Positions 1 through 8,565 are shown, counted from the stretch's first letter. The stretch: DNA of 46,031 nt from Psychrobacter sp. (GCF_030454045.1 NZ_JAKDJE010000018.1:1-46031), one strand, 5' to 3'. Translations and numbers: made by a program. The notes: a model not told the origin generated them from the sequence alone.

Positions 1-47
1 TAAAAAATAGTCGCTGTCAGTGCCATGGTCGAATGTTCAACACGCCC
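1..47. mobile_element. End of a MITE/IS-like element (truncated by window edge)
   Basis: These bases match 31382-31428 with a single mismatch (base 27 G against base 31408 A). They end in the 18-bp sequence CGAATGTTCAACACGCCC, which is the terminal inverted repeat of the complete element at 31153-31428. The rest of this copy lies outside the window. It ends 11 bases from the dgt stop codon. The family is not identified. Confidence 0.75.
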
Positions 48-58
48 TAATTAATCTT

Positions 59-1477
59 TTAAACCACCGTACCCCAGTGACCCTGCAGTTCTTGCGCTAG
101 TCGATAGGCTTCGTGGTCATTCATGCCTGTTATAAAATCTAAAATATTCAATATATTGTGATAAACATTGTCTGATAATGCGCGGCGATGCTCATCTAAG
201 TGTGGCTGTAGTAATCTTAACAGACTCTGTTGCTCAAACGACATAGATGATGACGTAGCCTCACTCGTCTCAGTCCCCGTCCAAGCCAGTGGTACAAAAG
301 CATCCATTAGACGATGCAAGCATTGATTGGCCATTAGCTCCATTCTTACCTTGTTTGGATGATTAAATATTTTTTCGCGGGCCAATTGCTTGGCCTGCAA
401 GATACCGTTTTGCACACTGGTGTTGCAATGGGCAAACAAGCTGCCTTGGAGTGTACCTGCCAGCAAGTCTTCACTATTGGCCACAAAAGCATCGGTGATC
501 GTATTGACCAAGCGCATCATAGCGCGTGATCGCAAAGAGGCCAGACTCTGCCTGACTGACATATGCACAGGCAGGCTGACGCTATCAGGACGCTCGCCAA
601 TCAGCTCATAAAAAATCGTAGCCACCTCACTATAGGTTAGCATATTCAGATTAATACCATCTTCTAAATCTATCAGCGCATAGCAGATATCATCTGCAGC
701 TTCTAACAGGTACGCCAACGGATGGCGTGCAAAGCCATCGTGATGTGTTGAGCGCGGCAAATGCAAACATGCTGCCAGCTCCTCTAACTGAGAGGTCTCG
801 CTATAAAAGCAGCCGAATTTCTGTACATTATGGGCGTTGTCATCTGCATCATTGCTGTGAGTGGCAAGCCAAGGATATTTCATAAAAGCGCCTAGCGTTG
901 CGCAGGTAAGACGCATTCCGCCTTTATCAGGATGATGCTCGTTACGTACCAATAACCGAAATCCTTGTGCATTGCCTTCATAAACTAGCAAGTCCAAGCG
1001 CTCATTGGGGTTTAATTTTTGTAGTATCGCTTGAGGGTTAGACTGCCGAAACCAGTCACGAATGGCGTACTCTCCAGCATGACCAAACGGCGGATTACCA
1101 ATATCGTGAGCGAGGCAGGCTGCTTGTACAATTACGCCAATATCAGATGGCGAGACTCCTGCTAGTAAACCATTGCCTAGCTTATCATGGAGCTTTTCTG
1201 CGGTCATCATCCCTAAAGAGCGTCCAATAGAGGAGACCTCAAGCGAATGGGTCAGGCGAGTATGGATACCCAGCTGATTGGTCAATGGATGAACTTGGGT
1301 TTTTTGATTCAACTGCCTAAACGAGTGAGAGAATACCAGTCTGTCATAGTCTTTGTGAAACTGTGAGCGAGTACTTGTATTAGCGCCGTATTTTTTGGCA
1401 GCGCCAAGACGCTGTGGGTTGAGAAGATGAGACCATTGCGCAGTAGAAGACGACAAAGAGGTTGGGGTACTTAGCAT
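59..1477 (-). CDS. dgt: Deoxyguanosinetriphosphate triphosphohydrolase-like protein (dGTPase)
   Basis: HD-superfamily phosphohydrolase expected to split dGTP (or other dNTPs) into the deoxynucleoside and triphosphate in the cytoplasm. From the start chosen here, the family motif HTRLTHSLEV lies near residues 72-81 and the metal-binding AHDIGNPPFGHAGE near 123-136, with His124-Asp125 as the HD pair. The conserved opening segment (GANTSTRSQFHKDYDRLVFSHSFRQL) is present, split here only by its own length, and the rest is the usual all-helical C-terminal part. The open frame extends upstream to a TTG at 1555, but that extension (MPWRLVAVPTALFCYARG) looks non-coding, so the ATG at 1477 is preferred; it gives 472 residues. 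It lies 78 bases downstream of the His-rich lipoprotein gene on the same strand and may be cotranscribed. Which dNTPs it prefers cannot be read from sequence. Confidence 0.9.
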   Translation of the reverse strand: MLSTPTSLSSSTAQWSHLLNPQRLGAAKKYGANTSTRSQFHKDYDRLVFSHSFRQLNQKTQVHPLTNQLGIHTRLTHSLEVSSIGRSLGMMTAEKLHDKLGNGLLAGVSPSDIGVIVQAACLAHDIGNPPFGHAGEYAIRDWFRQSNPQAILQKLNPNERLDLLVYEGNAQGFRLLVRNEHHPDKGGMRLTCATLGAFMKYPWLATHSNDADDNAHNVQKFGCFYSETSQLEELAACLHLPRSTHHDGFARHPLAYLLEAADDICYALIDLEDGINLNMLTYSEVATIFYELIGERPDSVSLPVHMSVRQSLASLRSRAMMRLVNTITDAFVANSEDLLAGTLQGSLFAHCNTSVQNGILQAKQLAREKIFNHPNKVRMELMANQCLHRLMDAFVPLAWTGTETSEATSSSMSFEQQSLLRLLQPHLDEHRRALSDNVYHNILNILDFITGMNDHEAYRLAQELQGHWGTVV

Positions 1478-1555
1478 ATTGGAACATCCGAAACCAAGGG
1501 AGCCTCTAGCATAACAAAATAGAGCCGTTGGTACAGCCACTAAGCGCCATGGCAA

Positions 1556-2149
1556 TTAAGATTTATGACAATCAAAAATTACCTCTTCCTCGTCGATAGG
1601 CACATCACTATTTAGTGTTTTGTTTAGCAAGGTTGCGTTGTCACCATCCACTTGCCATATAATGCCATGAGTGTCATCTAATCCAATATCACTTGTGTAT
1701 ATGGTTTTGTCAGTAAGGGCGTCGCTACCAGAGGCAGCTGTCAAATCGTATTCGATACCGTCAATAAGTAGGTGCGCGGTCTGCGGTGTGGTATCGGTAT
1801 GATAGTAGACGCCGATAGTAGCAGTAGGCTCACAAGAGAATGGTGTGCTGTTGCTAGCGTGCTCAGAATGGTCGTGACCCTCATGATCATGTCCTTCGTG
1901 AACGTCCATGTCATTATGACTTTCATGGTCATGTCCTTCATGATCGTGTTCCATATCATCATGGGCTTCGTAATCATGCCCCTCATGGGCATGTTCATCG
2001 TGCTCTGCATGATTGTCTACGGTTGTCACATCTTCAGATGCTGCTGGCTCACCGTCTGTTTTTGGCTGACATCCTAACAATGAAACTGTCATAACACTGC
2101 CTACTATAGCAGCACTTGCAAATTTGGAAAAAGAGAAAAAGTCAGTCAA
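1556..2149 (-). CDS. Histidine-rich lipoprotein with MliC-like C-terminal domain, probable zinc binder
   Basis: Seen: a hydrophobic signal segment ending in the lipobox SLLGC, then about 60 residues dominated by His, Asp and Glu (repeats of HEGHDHE, HDDMEHDHEGHDHE), then a compact domain of about 95 residues running from FSCEP to FDCHK. The last domain has the look of MliC, the membrane-bound inhibitor of c-type lysozyme: a Cys at each end, A-x-LLIDG-x-EYDL, SGS, then IIWQVDGDNATLL. Inferred: a cell-envelope lipoprotein that chelates zinc, possibly also a lysozyme inhibitor. The frame is open to a TTG at 2164; I prefer the TTG at 2149, which has GAGG nine bases upstream. An almost perfect Zur box sits at 2183-2197, so repression by zinc-loaded Zur is likely. 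An alternative family is the ZrgA-type His-rich zinc proteins. Confidence 0.75.
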   Translation of the reverse strand: MTDFFSFSKFASAAIVGSVMTVSLLGCQPKTDGEPAASEDVTTVDNHAEHDEHAHEGHDYEAHDDMEHDHEGHDHESHNDMDVHEGHDHEGHDHSEHASNSTPFSCEPTATIGVYYHTDTTPQTAHLLIDGIEYDLTAASGSDALTDKTIYTSDIGLDDTHGIIWQVDGDNATLLNKTLNSDVPIDEEEVIFDCHKS

Positions 2150-2182
2150 AGTATAAGCCCTCAAATAAGTAAAATAAAGATA

Positions 2183-2197
2183 TGTTATAATATAACA
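2183..2197 (-). promoter_or_regulatory. Putative Zur box (zinc-responsive operator)
   Basis: TGTTATAATATAACA is a perfect 7-1-7 palindrome. It matches the core of the gammaproteobacterial Zur consensus (GAAATGTTATA-N-TATAACATTTC), and GAT precedes ATGTTATA on the left flank, close to the consensus GAA. It lies 34-48 bases upstream of the preferred start of the His-rich lipoprotein, where a -10 region would be expected, so bound Zur should block that promoter. Confidence 0.75.
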
Positions 2198-2204
2198 AAA
2201 GGAT

Positions 2205-2245
2205 AATAAAATAAAGCCGATGCTGGAAAATATCCAACATCGGCT
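2205..2245 (-). terminator. Rho-independent terminator of ychF
   Basis: The inverted repeat AGCCGATGCTGG / CCAACATCGGCT (2215-2226 with 2234-2245, one mismatch, 7-base loop) is followed on the minus strand by TTTATTTTATT. It lies just past the ychF stop and before the Zur-box promoter, so it separates the two transcription units. Confidence 0.8.
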
Positions 2246-2278
2246 GATTAGCTATCAGACAGTATTGACTAGCTAAAG

Positions 2279-3370
2279 CTACACGTTAAATCTAAAGTGC
2301 ATGACATCGCCATCTTGAACGATATAGGTTTTGCCTTCTAGGCGTGACTTACCAGCGGCAGCGGCGCCTTTTTCACCGTTGTATTCGATGAAATCATCAT
2401 AAGCGATCACTTCAGCACGGATAAAACCACGCTCAAAGTCAGTATGAATCACGCCAGCGGCTTGCGGTGCCGTCGCGCCAACTGCGACTGTCCATGCACG
2501 GACTTCTTTGACACCAGCGGTGAAGTAAGTCTGCATATCAAGTAAGTCATAGCCACCGCGAATCACTTGATCAAGACCAGCCTCTTCCATGTCCATTTCA
2601 GCCAAAAAGTCTTTTTTGTCTTCTTCATCAAGCTGGGCAATTTCAGCTTCGATTTGGTTGCATAGAGGAATGACGATAGACTCTTCCCCCGTGGCATAGT
2701 CACGAACAGCGTCGAGATAGGGGTTGTTTTCAAAACCATCTTCAGAGACGTTGGCGATATACATGGTTGGCTTTAGGGTGATGAGGCCGTAGCTACGGAT
2801 GAGTTTTTTCTCATCAGCGTCTAGATTGGCCGCGCGCGCCGCTTTACCTTCTGCTAATAATGGCCCAATCTTTTTGAACACATCCAGCATGGCGCTAGCG
2901 TCTTTGTCACCGCCTTTGGCTTTTTTGGTCAAGTTCAGTATCGCGCGTTCAACCGCTTCTAAATCTGCCAATGCCAACTCAGTATTGATGGTTTCGATAT
3001 CATCGATTGGGCTGACGCGACCATCGACGTGTACCACATTGTCATCATCAAAACAGCGAACGACGTGGGCAATCGCATCAGTTTCGCGGATGTTGGCGAG
3101 GAACTGGTTGCCCATGCCTTCGCCTTTTGACGCGCCTGCCACCAAACCTGCGATGTCTACAAACTCCATCGTCGTTGGCAATACGCGCTCAGGATTAACG
3201 ATATCAGCCAATTTCTTTAGGCGTGGATCTGGTACTGGTACGATACCGGTGTTGGGATCTTTGGTACAAAACGGAAAGTTTTCAGCGGCGATACCCGCTT
3301 TGGTCAACGCATTAAACAAGGTGGATTTACCCACGTTTGGTAGGCCGACGATGCCGCAATTAAAACCCAT
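2279..3370 (-). CDS. ychF: Redox-regulated ATPase/GTPase YchF (OLA1 family)
   Basis: Ribosome-associated P-loop protein of the Obg/OLA1 family; known members prefer ATP and are linked to translation and oxidative-stress control. The P-loop GLPNVGKST is at residues 9-17, the G3 region DIAGLVAGASKGEG near 72-85, and the atypical G4 motif NVSE near 204, which is the change that gives this family its ATP preference. A C-terminal TGS domain covers about 278-363 and ends in HFRFNV. Length (363) equals that of E. coli YchF. A GAGAGAA element precedes the ATG. It is followed by its own terminator, and its upstream neighbour (helicase pseudogene) is divergent. Confidence 0.97.
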   Translation of the reverse strand: MGFNCGIVGLPNVGKSTLFNALTKAGIAAENFPFCTKDPNTGIVPVPDPRLKKLADIVNPERVLPTTMEFVDIAGLVAGASKGEGMGNQFLANIRETDAIAHVVRCFDDDNVVHVDGRVSPIDDIETINTELALADLEAVERAILNLTKKAKGGDKDASAMLDVFKKIGPLLAEGKAARAANLDADEKKLIRSYGLITLKPTMYIANVSEDGFENNPYLDAVRDYATGEESIVIPLCNQIEAEIAQLDEEDKKDFLAEMDMEEAGLDQVIRGGYDLLDMQTYFTAGVKEVRAWTVAVGATAPQAAGVIHTDFERGFIRAEVIAYDDFIEYNGEKGAAAAGKSRLEGKTYIVQDGDVMHFRFNV

Positions 3371-3813
3371 AACATTCTCTCAATGTATTAATAAAATAGT
3401 TGGTACTGAGTGACTATCAGACTGGTCATACAAGTCGTCCAAACCTACGCTTGTATAAACTCAGCCCACTTACAGTATCAGTCAAATAGACAATTAAAAT
3501 TGGGCACATTGTAGCAAATTTACGGGAATAGGGGTGAGGTTGTTACTTTATATGCTAAGGTTTTTATTCAGCGTTGTTGGGTGTTTTTCTACTAAGGCTC
3601 AGATAGGTTAAACGCTGAAAAATGAATACGATTGGTCTTTCCTTATTTAGATAAGTTGTATTCGATTTGGTATTCAGTATTTTTTGCTATAGTACGTTAT
3701 CATAGATAAATAGTGGCATTAGCTCACAAGCAGTCAGTACAATTTGCTGATTGGAATAATTTTTTTCAAACAATCAGCTCGCTCCAAAACACAATGTAAG
3801 GCAATATCCGATA
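3371..3813. other. Intergenic region between divergent ychF and helicase pseudogene
   Basis: This stretch of 443 bases should carry both promoters. I see AT-rich sequence but no convincing gene, repeat or RNA. One open frame on the minus strand at 3766-3984 runs over the helicase start and has no recognisable protein character. Confidence 0.5.
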
Positions 3814-5507
3814 ATGACAACTTCGATTTTTGATACACGCCGCTATAAATATCCACAAAACTTCCTTGAGATGAAGCCCAAACTTGCTCGACTTGAGCAG
3901 GCCATCAAAAAGCTCGAAACAAACCTCATCGATGCTAATGTTCAAGCAAATACGAAGCTGTTGACGCAAAGGTTGGATAGTCATTTGGGATTGAAGGTCG
4001 ACTATGCCAGTGAGCTCAATCCCGATCAGCTCATGGCTGCCACCACTAGCGAAGGTAAAGTGTTGGTGATTGCGGGTGCAGGATCGGGTAAAACCAAAAC
4101 CTTGACCTATCGCACCAGCTATTTACTAGAAAATGGCGTGTCGCCCAAAGAGATTTTGCTATTAACCTTTACTCGTAAAGCGGCAAATGAAATCAAAGAT
4201 CGCGCTAAATCTTTGCTGGCAAGTAGTCTTTCAAATCAAGAGCTATCTGATGACGCATTGGCTGAAGATAAGCTACCAACAGATAAAGCATTAAACAGTA
4301 TCACCAGTGGCACCTTTCACTCATTTTGCAATATGCTGCTGCGCCAATACTCTGGTCTGCTCGGTATCAATCCACGATTTACGATTTTAGATACTGGCGA
4401 TAGTGAGGATGCTATCGACTTGGTACATAAAGAAAAAAAGTATCCTACCCAAACCAAAACCCAAGCCTTTCCGCGCAAAAAAACATTGCAAAATATCATT
4501 TCAACCTCTAGAAACAGACGCATTCCTATTCGCGACCTAATAGAAAGTAGCTATCCTGATATCGCCGTACATATTCCTATCATCGAGCAATTAGCAATTG
4601 ATTTTCATGAGTATAAGCGCGCCAATCACTTATACGATTTTGACGACATTATCAGTCAAGTGGTACGTCATCTAAAAACCAATGAGACCTTTAGGCAGCG
4701 ACTTCAAAACACGTATCGTTATGTCATGGTTGATGAATATCAAGACACCAATATTCCGCAAAAGCAGCTAATTGACTTAATATGTGAGCCTGATTCGGTG
4801 TCACTAATGGTCGTTGGCGATGACAATCAAAGCATCTATGCCTTTCGCGGTGCTAATTACGAAAATATTTTGCTATTTGGTGAGACGTATCCCAATGCCA
4901 AACTTATCAAGCTTGAGCAAAATTATCGCAGTACACCTTCGGTACTAAACTATATCAACGCGTTGTCAGCGCAAATCACGCTAGGCTATCAAAAGCAGCT
5001 GTATTCTGATGCGCCAATAGCAGGCGACAAGCCAATATTTCGACGACTCAGCGATGAGACAAAAGAAGCGAGTTATATCATTGATAAGATAGTCGCGCTC
5101 AAGCCTGAGTATGATTATAACGACTTTGCGGTATTGTGCCGCACGTCTTTTCAGTCCAATTATGTACAGCTAGAATTTATGGCGCGCAATATTCCCTTCA
5201 TCGTGGTGGGCGGTATCAAGTTTATTGAAAGACGCCATATCAAAGACGTGTTGGCTTTTGTCAAAGTTCTCTATAACCCGAACGATACGATTGCTTGGCA
5301 TCGTATTTTAACTTTGTTTAAAGGGGTAGGCGCAGTCACGGCGACGCGCTTAACCCAAGCCATCACCGCTGACAATAATGCGTTTGAGTCGCTACTGGCA
5401 GCATCGTTTGCCAAAAAAAGCGATCAGCTAAAGCCTCTATATCACACGCTTACCAAGGCCCAGCAAGCAGAAACGGTTGAGGCAGCCATTGAGCATATTC
5501 TTGAGTT

Positions 5508-5515
5508 TTATATCC
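5508..5515 (+). repeat. Target site duplication, left copy
   Basis: TTATATCC immediately left of the inserted element is repeated exactly at 5648-5655, immediately right of it. The 8-bp direct duplication marks transposition into the helicase gene. Confidence 0.9.
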
Positions 5516-5647
5516 GGTGGTGTTCTAAAAAGTATGCTGGCGATAAAAGTCAATAAAAGATCTATGCTAAGTTATCTGATTCTATAGGGCTTTCAAGGCT
5601 TCAAAAATTGTTCAAATTTTAATCAGCATACTTTTTAACACACCACC
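5516..5647. mobile_element. 132-bp MITE with 24-bp terminal inverted repeats
   Basis: The left end GGTGGTGTTCTAAAAAGTAT(GCTG) at 5516-5539 and the reverse complement of the right end at 5624-5647 agree at 22 of 24 positions; the two mismatches are adjacent, at positions 9 and 10. The interior is about 84 bp, AT-rich and non-coding, so it depends on a transposase encoded elsewhere. It is flanked by an exact 8-bp duplication, a length made by the IS1595 family among others; the family assignment is only a guess. The insert interrupts the helicase gene. Confidence 0.92.
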
Positions 5648-5655
5648 TTATATCC
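5648..5655 (+). repeat. Target site duplication, right copy
   Basis: Exact copy of TTATATCC at 5508-5515. The helicase reading frame resumes directly after it with the codons for VLKLIED. Confidence 0.9.
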
Positions 5656-6416
5656 CTGTGTTAAAGTTGATAGAAGACAACTGGCGTGAGCGTAGCGAGG
5701 ACTTTCGGGTGCTAAAAAATTTAGCGACAGAGCACACGAGCCTCGATAGCTTTTTAGAAAATCTTGCGCTCGATCCGCCCAATGACTCGGTTGCTGTCAT
5801 GGGAAGCGCTGACGATGGACAAAGTAATGATAAAGTCACGATCTCAACCATTCATAGTGCTAAGGGGCTTGAATGGCCAGTGGTGTTCGTTAACTCGTTG
5901 GTCGATGGCATCACGCCGCATCATCGTTCATTAGATGGCTTTGAAGCATTAGAAGAAGAGCGTAAGCTGTTCTATGTGGCCTGTAGTCGTGCAAAAACGC
6001 AGCTGTATCTGACCGCGCCGAATTACTTCTCTAGTTACTCTGGATACTTTGATATGGCCTCACGCTTTATTGCGGAGCTATCGGCTGACGAGGTAACAGT
6101 AGAGACGGTAAAATCGCCTATCAAGAAAAATGATGACCCAATATGGTGGTGATTTTTTGAGGATATTGATGGTATCTATCATACTAGGTTTTAGTGTGTA
6201 TTTTGCGGATTTTGGTAGTCCAATAATGGCTTGATACGCCAACTATTCCTTTTGAAAATGACCTACAAATAAAGGTATAGCCAAAAGTATTTAATAGCAA
6301 AAATATTTTTCAGATAAGGGTTTAATATTGAGCACAATGCGTTACTATGACCACCTAATTCTGTTAGACCTTTATATTTGATACTCTGTATTAACACCCT
6401 AAGAAAAGGATAGGTT

Positions 6417-7664
6417 ATGCGCTACGAAGTGATCGTTATCGGTGCAGGTATGGTTGGCACGTCAATCGCGTGGCATCTACAAAAAAATAACTCAAACGTA
6501 TTACTCTTAGACAAGAAATTGCCAGGGTCAGAGACCTCATATGGTAATGCCGGTTTGATTCAGCGCGAAGCGATTCATACGCATCCTTTTCCTCGTCAGC
6601 TGACAGAGATGATCCGAGTATTACCTAACCAAGGTACTGATATTCGTTATCGTATTCCAGCTATTCTGCGTTATCACCAAGCGCTGCTACAGTACTGGAA
6701 ATACTCAACGCCTGCGTCAGTCAAAAAAATCGAATCTGAGTGGCAGACCTTGATTGAGCATTGTACCAGTGAGCACCAAACCATGATTAGCGCCTCTGGT
6801 GCTGATGAGCTCATTACTCGTGATGGTTGGCTACAATTGCATCGCTCAGAAGAGACTTTCAAAGAAGCGCAAGCATCCGCCATTGATGCACGTAATCAAG
6901 GGGTTGAGCACAATGTATTGAACCTTGAACAACTAAAAGCAATGGAGCCTCGCGCCAATTTTGACGGTTTCGTTGGTGCTATTCATTGGTTGAATTCATG
7001 GCAGGTATCAAACCCAAGCTCGCTGGTAAAAGCCTATGCAAAAAACTTCCAAGACATGCAAGGTACGATCAAAGAAAACGATGTCAAAGAAATCGTCAAA
7101 GAGGCGGATGGCTGGAAAATCATCACTGACAAAGATACCTATTATAGTGATAAATTGGTCATCGCAGCAGGCCCTTGGTCAAATGATTTGATCAGACCAC
7201 TTGGTTACAATCTGCCATTGTTCCCAATGCGTGGCTATCATCAGCATTTCAAAGTGACAGACAAGAATACAATCCATCACAGTATGTTTGATATGGATAA
7301 AGGGTTTGTCATGGGGCCAATGCAGCAGGGTATCCGTATCACTACGGGCGCTGAGATGACTACCATGAATGCGCCAAAGAATTTTGGTCAATTACAAACG
7401 GTATTGAAGCTTGCAAGAAAAATTTTGCCATTAGAAGATGCGGTTGAGAGTGAAGCATGGGCAGGATCGCGTCCTTGTATGCCTGACATGAAGCCCGTCA
7501 TCGGTCCTGCTGATAAGCATGACAAGCTCTGGTTCGCATTTGGTCACAGCCATCAAGGCTTCACTTTGGGACCAATGACAGGCCGTCTGGTTGAAGAGAT
7601 GATTCATAATAAGCCAGCATTGGTCGATTTAGCGCCATTTAGCGCTCAGCGTTTTTCTAACTAA
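6417..7664 (+). CDS. FAD-dependent D-amino-acid dehydrogenase-like oxidoreductase (DadA family)
   Basis: Probably oxidises an amino acid or imino acid (for example a D-amino acid or hydroxyproline isomer) to the imino or keto product, feeding electrons to the respiratory chain. The N-terminal dinucleotide-binding motif VIGAGMVGTSIAWHL (residues 6-20) and the acidic end of the second strand (LLLDKK) bind FAD. GNAGLIQ near 43-49, AAGPWSNDL near 247, FPMRGYHQHF near 269-278 and the C-terminal FAFGHSHQGFTLGPMTGR are typical of DadA/DAO proteins. Length 415 is close to E. coli DadA (432). AAGGATAGGTT gives a ribosome-binding site before the ATG. The ridA-like gene 51 bases downstream, on the same strand and before a shared terminator, supports imine chemistry. 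The substrate is unknown. Confidence 0.88.
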   Translation: MRYEVIVIGAGMVGTSIAWHLQKNNSNVLLLDKKLPGSETSYGNAGLIQREAIHTHPFPRQLTEMIRVLPNQGTDIRYRIPAILRYHQALLQYWKYSTPASVKKIESEWQTLIEHCTSEHQTMISASGADELITRDGWLQLHRSEETFKEAQASAIDARNQGVEHNVLNLEQLKAMEPRANFDGFVGAIHWLNSWQVSNPSSLVKAYAKNFQDMQGTIKENDVKEIVKEADGWKIITDKDTYYSDKLVIAAGPWSNDLIRPLGYNLPLFPMRGYHQHFKVTDKNTIHHSMFDMDKGFVMGPMQQGIRITTGAEMTTMNAPKNFGQLQTVLKLARKILPLEDAVESEAWAGSRPCMPDMKPVIGPADKHDKLWFAFGHSHQGFTLGPMTGRLVEEMIHNKPALVDLAPFSAQRFSN

Positions 7665-7715
7665 GCGCGACTTGACTGACTAAACACAGATTCAAATTAA
7701 TAAAAAGGTATAGAC

Positions 7716-8057
7716 ATGATTAAGAAGCTACATAGCAATCAGCGCATGAGCAAAACCGTAATCCATAACCAGACGATCTATTTGTGTGGTCAGGTCGGTA
7801 ATGTAGAAGACGATATCAAAGCACAAACGTTGACGTGTTTGGAAAAAATCCAAACGCTATTAGAAGAAGTGGGCAGCGACAAATCAAAGCTACTATCAGT
7901 CACCGTTTGGATCAAAGACATGGCGGATTTTGCTGCTATGAATGAAGTCTATGACCAGTGGTTTGAAGGCATACAGCCACCAGCGCGCGCTTGCGGCGAA
8001 TCAGCATTGGCACGTCCTGAGCTATTGGTTGAGATGATTGCCATCGCTGCTGAGTAA
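7716..8057 (+). CDS. RidA/YjgF/YER057c/UK114-family enamine/imine deaminase
   Basis: A 113-residue protein of the RidA family, whose trimers hydrolyse reactive 2-imino acids to keto acids and ammonia. Visible family features are LCGQVG near residue 27, the amphipathic segment TCLEKIQTLLEEVGSDKSKLLSVTVWIKDMADFAAMNEVYDQWF, and PPARACGESALARPELLVEMIAIA at the end. The Arg in PARACGES is the substrate-carboxylate-binding Arg of active members. AAAAAGG precedes the start. It follows a DadA-like oxidase by 51 bases and is closed by a strong terminator, so the two probably form an operon in which RidA clears the imine made by the oxidase. It is a little shorter than archetypal RidA (128) and probably belongs to one of the amino-acid-catabolism subgroups. 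Confidence 0.92.
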   Translation: MIKKLHSNQRMSKTVIHNQTIYLCGQVGNVEDDIKAQTLTCLEKIQTLLEEVGSDKSKLLSVTVWIKDMADFAAMNEVYDQWFEGIQPPARACGESALARPELLVEMIAIAAE

Positions 8058-8093
8058 TAAGCGGCTCGTAGTACTTGTATCAAACATAAATGA

Positions 8094-8130
8094 AAAAGGC
8101 CATGATAGCGATATCATGGCCTTTTCTATG
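8094..8130 (+). terminator. Rho-independent terminator after the DadA/RidA pair
   Basis: A perfect 14-bp stem AAAAGGCCATGATA / TATCATGGCCTTTT (8094-8107 with 8112-8125) encloses the loop GCGA. The T-run of the right arm serves as the U-tract. Confidence 0.85.
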
Positions 8131-8235
8131 CGTAGCAATAAGCCAACTCGATTATTGAAAAGGAATATGCTAGCTTTTTAATCCAAGCACGCGCCGTATA
8201 ACGTCAGCGAAGCAATACAATGATTATTATAGGAA

Positions 8236-8400
8236 TTAGCATTCTTTCCATACCGCTTGGCGTTTCTCAATAAAAGCATCAATCCCTTTACCCACATCGT
8301 CTGCCATCATATTACCCGTCATGACCTCACTGGCATAGTCATAAGCGTCTTCGACACTCATATCCAGCTGCTTATAAAACATACAGAAGGTCATCTCTAT
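8236..8400 (-). pseudogene. C-terminal remnant of an enoyl-CoA hydratase/isomerase gene
   Basis: Reading the minus strand from 8400 gives 54 codons and a TAA stop. They encode a segment containing FYKQLDMSVEDAYDYASEVM, then NMMADDVGKGIDAFIEKRQ and AVWKEC. This is the typical C-terminus of crotonase-fold enoyl-CoA hydratases (AYxYAS-VM-xNM-xxD-xxGIxAFIEKR-P-W). Upstream, the same frame has a TAG at 8401-8403, and no crotonase core (oxyanion-hole glycines, catalytic Glu) can be found, so the gene is a fragment. Positions 8401-8528 hold no other recognisable sequence. Confidence 0.72.
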
Positions 8401-8528
8401 CTAGAGTGGTGCCTAATTGAGTCATTTATCATCCTTGATAATGGGTTGGTTTATAGTTTTATATATAGCTGACTAAATAGTAGCATGGCTCATATTCTAT
8501 ACAATAGATGGAGCACATAGAAAGCGCA

Positions 8529-8565
8529 TAAAAAAATAGCGCACTCAGGTGAGGAGTACGCTATT
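8529..8565 (-). terminator. Rho-independent terminator of the VOC gene
   Basis: On the minus strand, AATAGCGTACTC pairs with GAGTGCGCTATT (8565-8554 with 8546-8535, one G-U pair, 7-base loop), followed by a run of seven T bases. Confidence 0.85.

Larger units (their letters stand above)
3814..6152 (+). pseudogene. UvrD/Rep-type SF1 DNA helicase, disrupted by a MITE insertion
   Basis: Encodes a 3'-5' superfamily 1A helicase in two pieces. Piece one (3814-5556) has the Q-motif LNPDQLMAA, Walker A GAGSGKTKT (about residue 88), GTFHSFC, Walker B DEYQDTN (about 306), motif III GDDNQSIYAFRGA and LEQNYRST. It then runs into element-derived sequence (RWCSKKYAGDKSQ) and stops. Piece two (from 5658) carries TISTIHSAKGLEWPVVFV (motif V) and EEERKLFYVACSRAK (motif VI). 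Deleting 5516-5655 (element plus one 8-bp duplicate) rejoins codons as ...EFYI-P-VLKLIED... in one frame, giving a 732-residue protein. Motifs V and VI are needed for ATP-coupled translocation, so piece one alone is very unlikely to work. Whether it was Rep, UvrD or a paralogue cannot be settled here. Confidence 0.93.

Noticed and set aside
1861..2010. CRISPR-like or tandem DNA repeat
   Set aside because: The short periodic CATGATC/CATGGTC units are explained by codons for the His-Glu-Gly-His-Asp protein repeats; there are no spacers.
1741..2077. Open frames on both strands inside the His-rich lipoprotein gene
   Set aside because: They are shadows of the CAT/GAT repeat codons of the His-rich region; the Met/Ile/Thr-rich and Val/Met/Ile-rich products have no domain character.
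2799..3413. A 204-codon plus-strand frame opposite ychF
   Set aside because: It lies fully antisense to a highly conserved gene and its product resembles low-complexity antisense translation.
5516..5647. Intron or intein-like insertion in the helicase
   Set aside because: At 132 bp, with inverted ends and target duplication, it is a transposition product; it has stop codons in the helicase frame and no splicing features.
8257..8472. A 71-codon plus-strand frame
   Set aside because: It overlaps the enoyl-CoA hydratase remnant on the other strand and has no ribosome-binding site or family resemblance.
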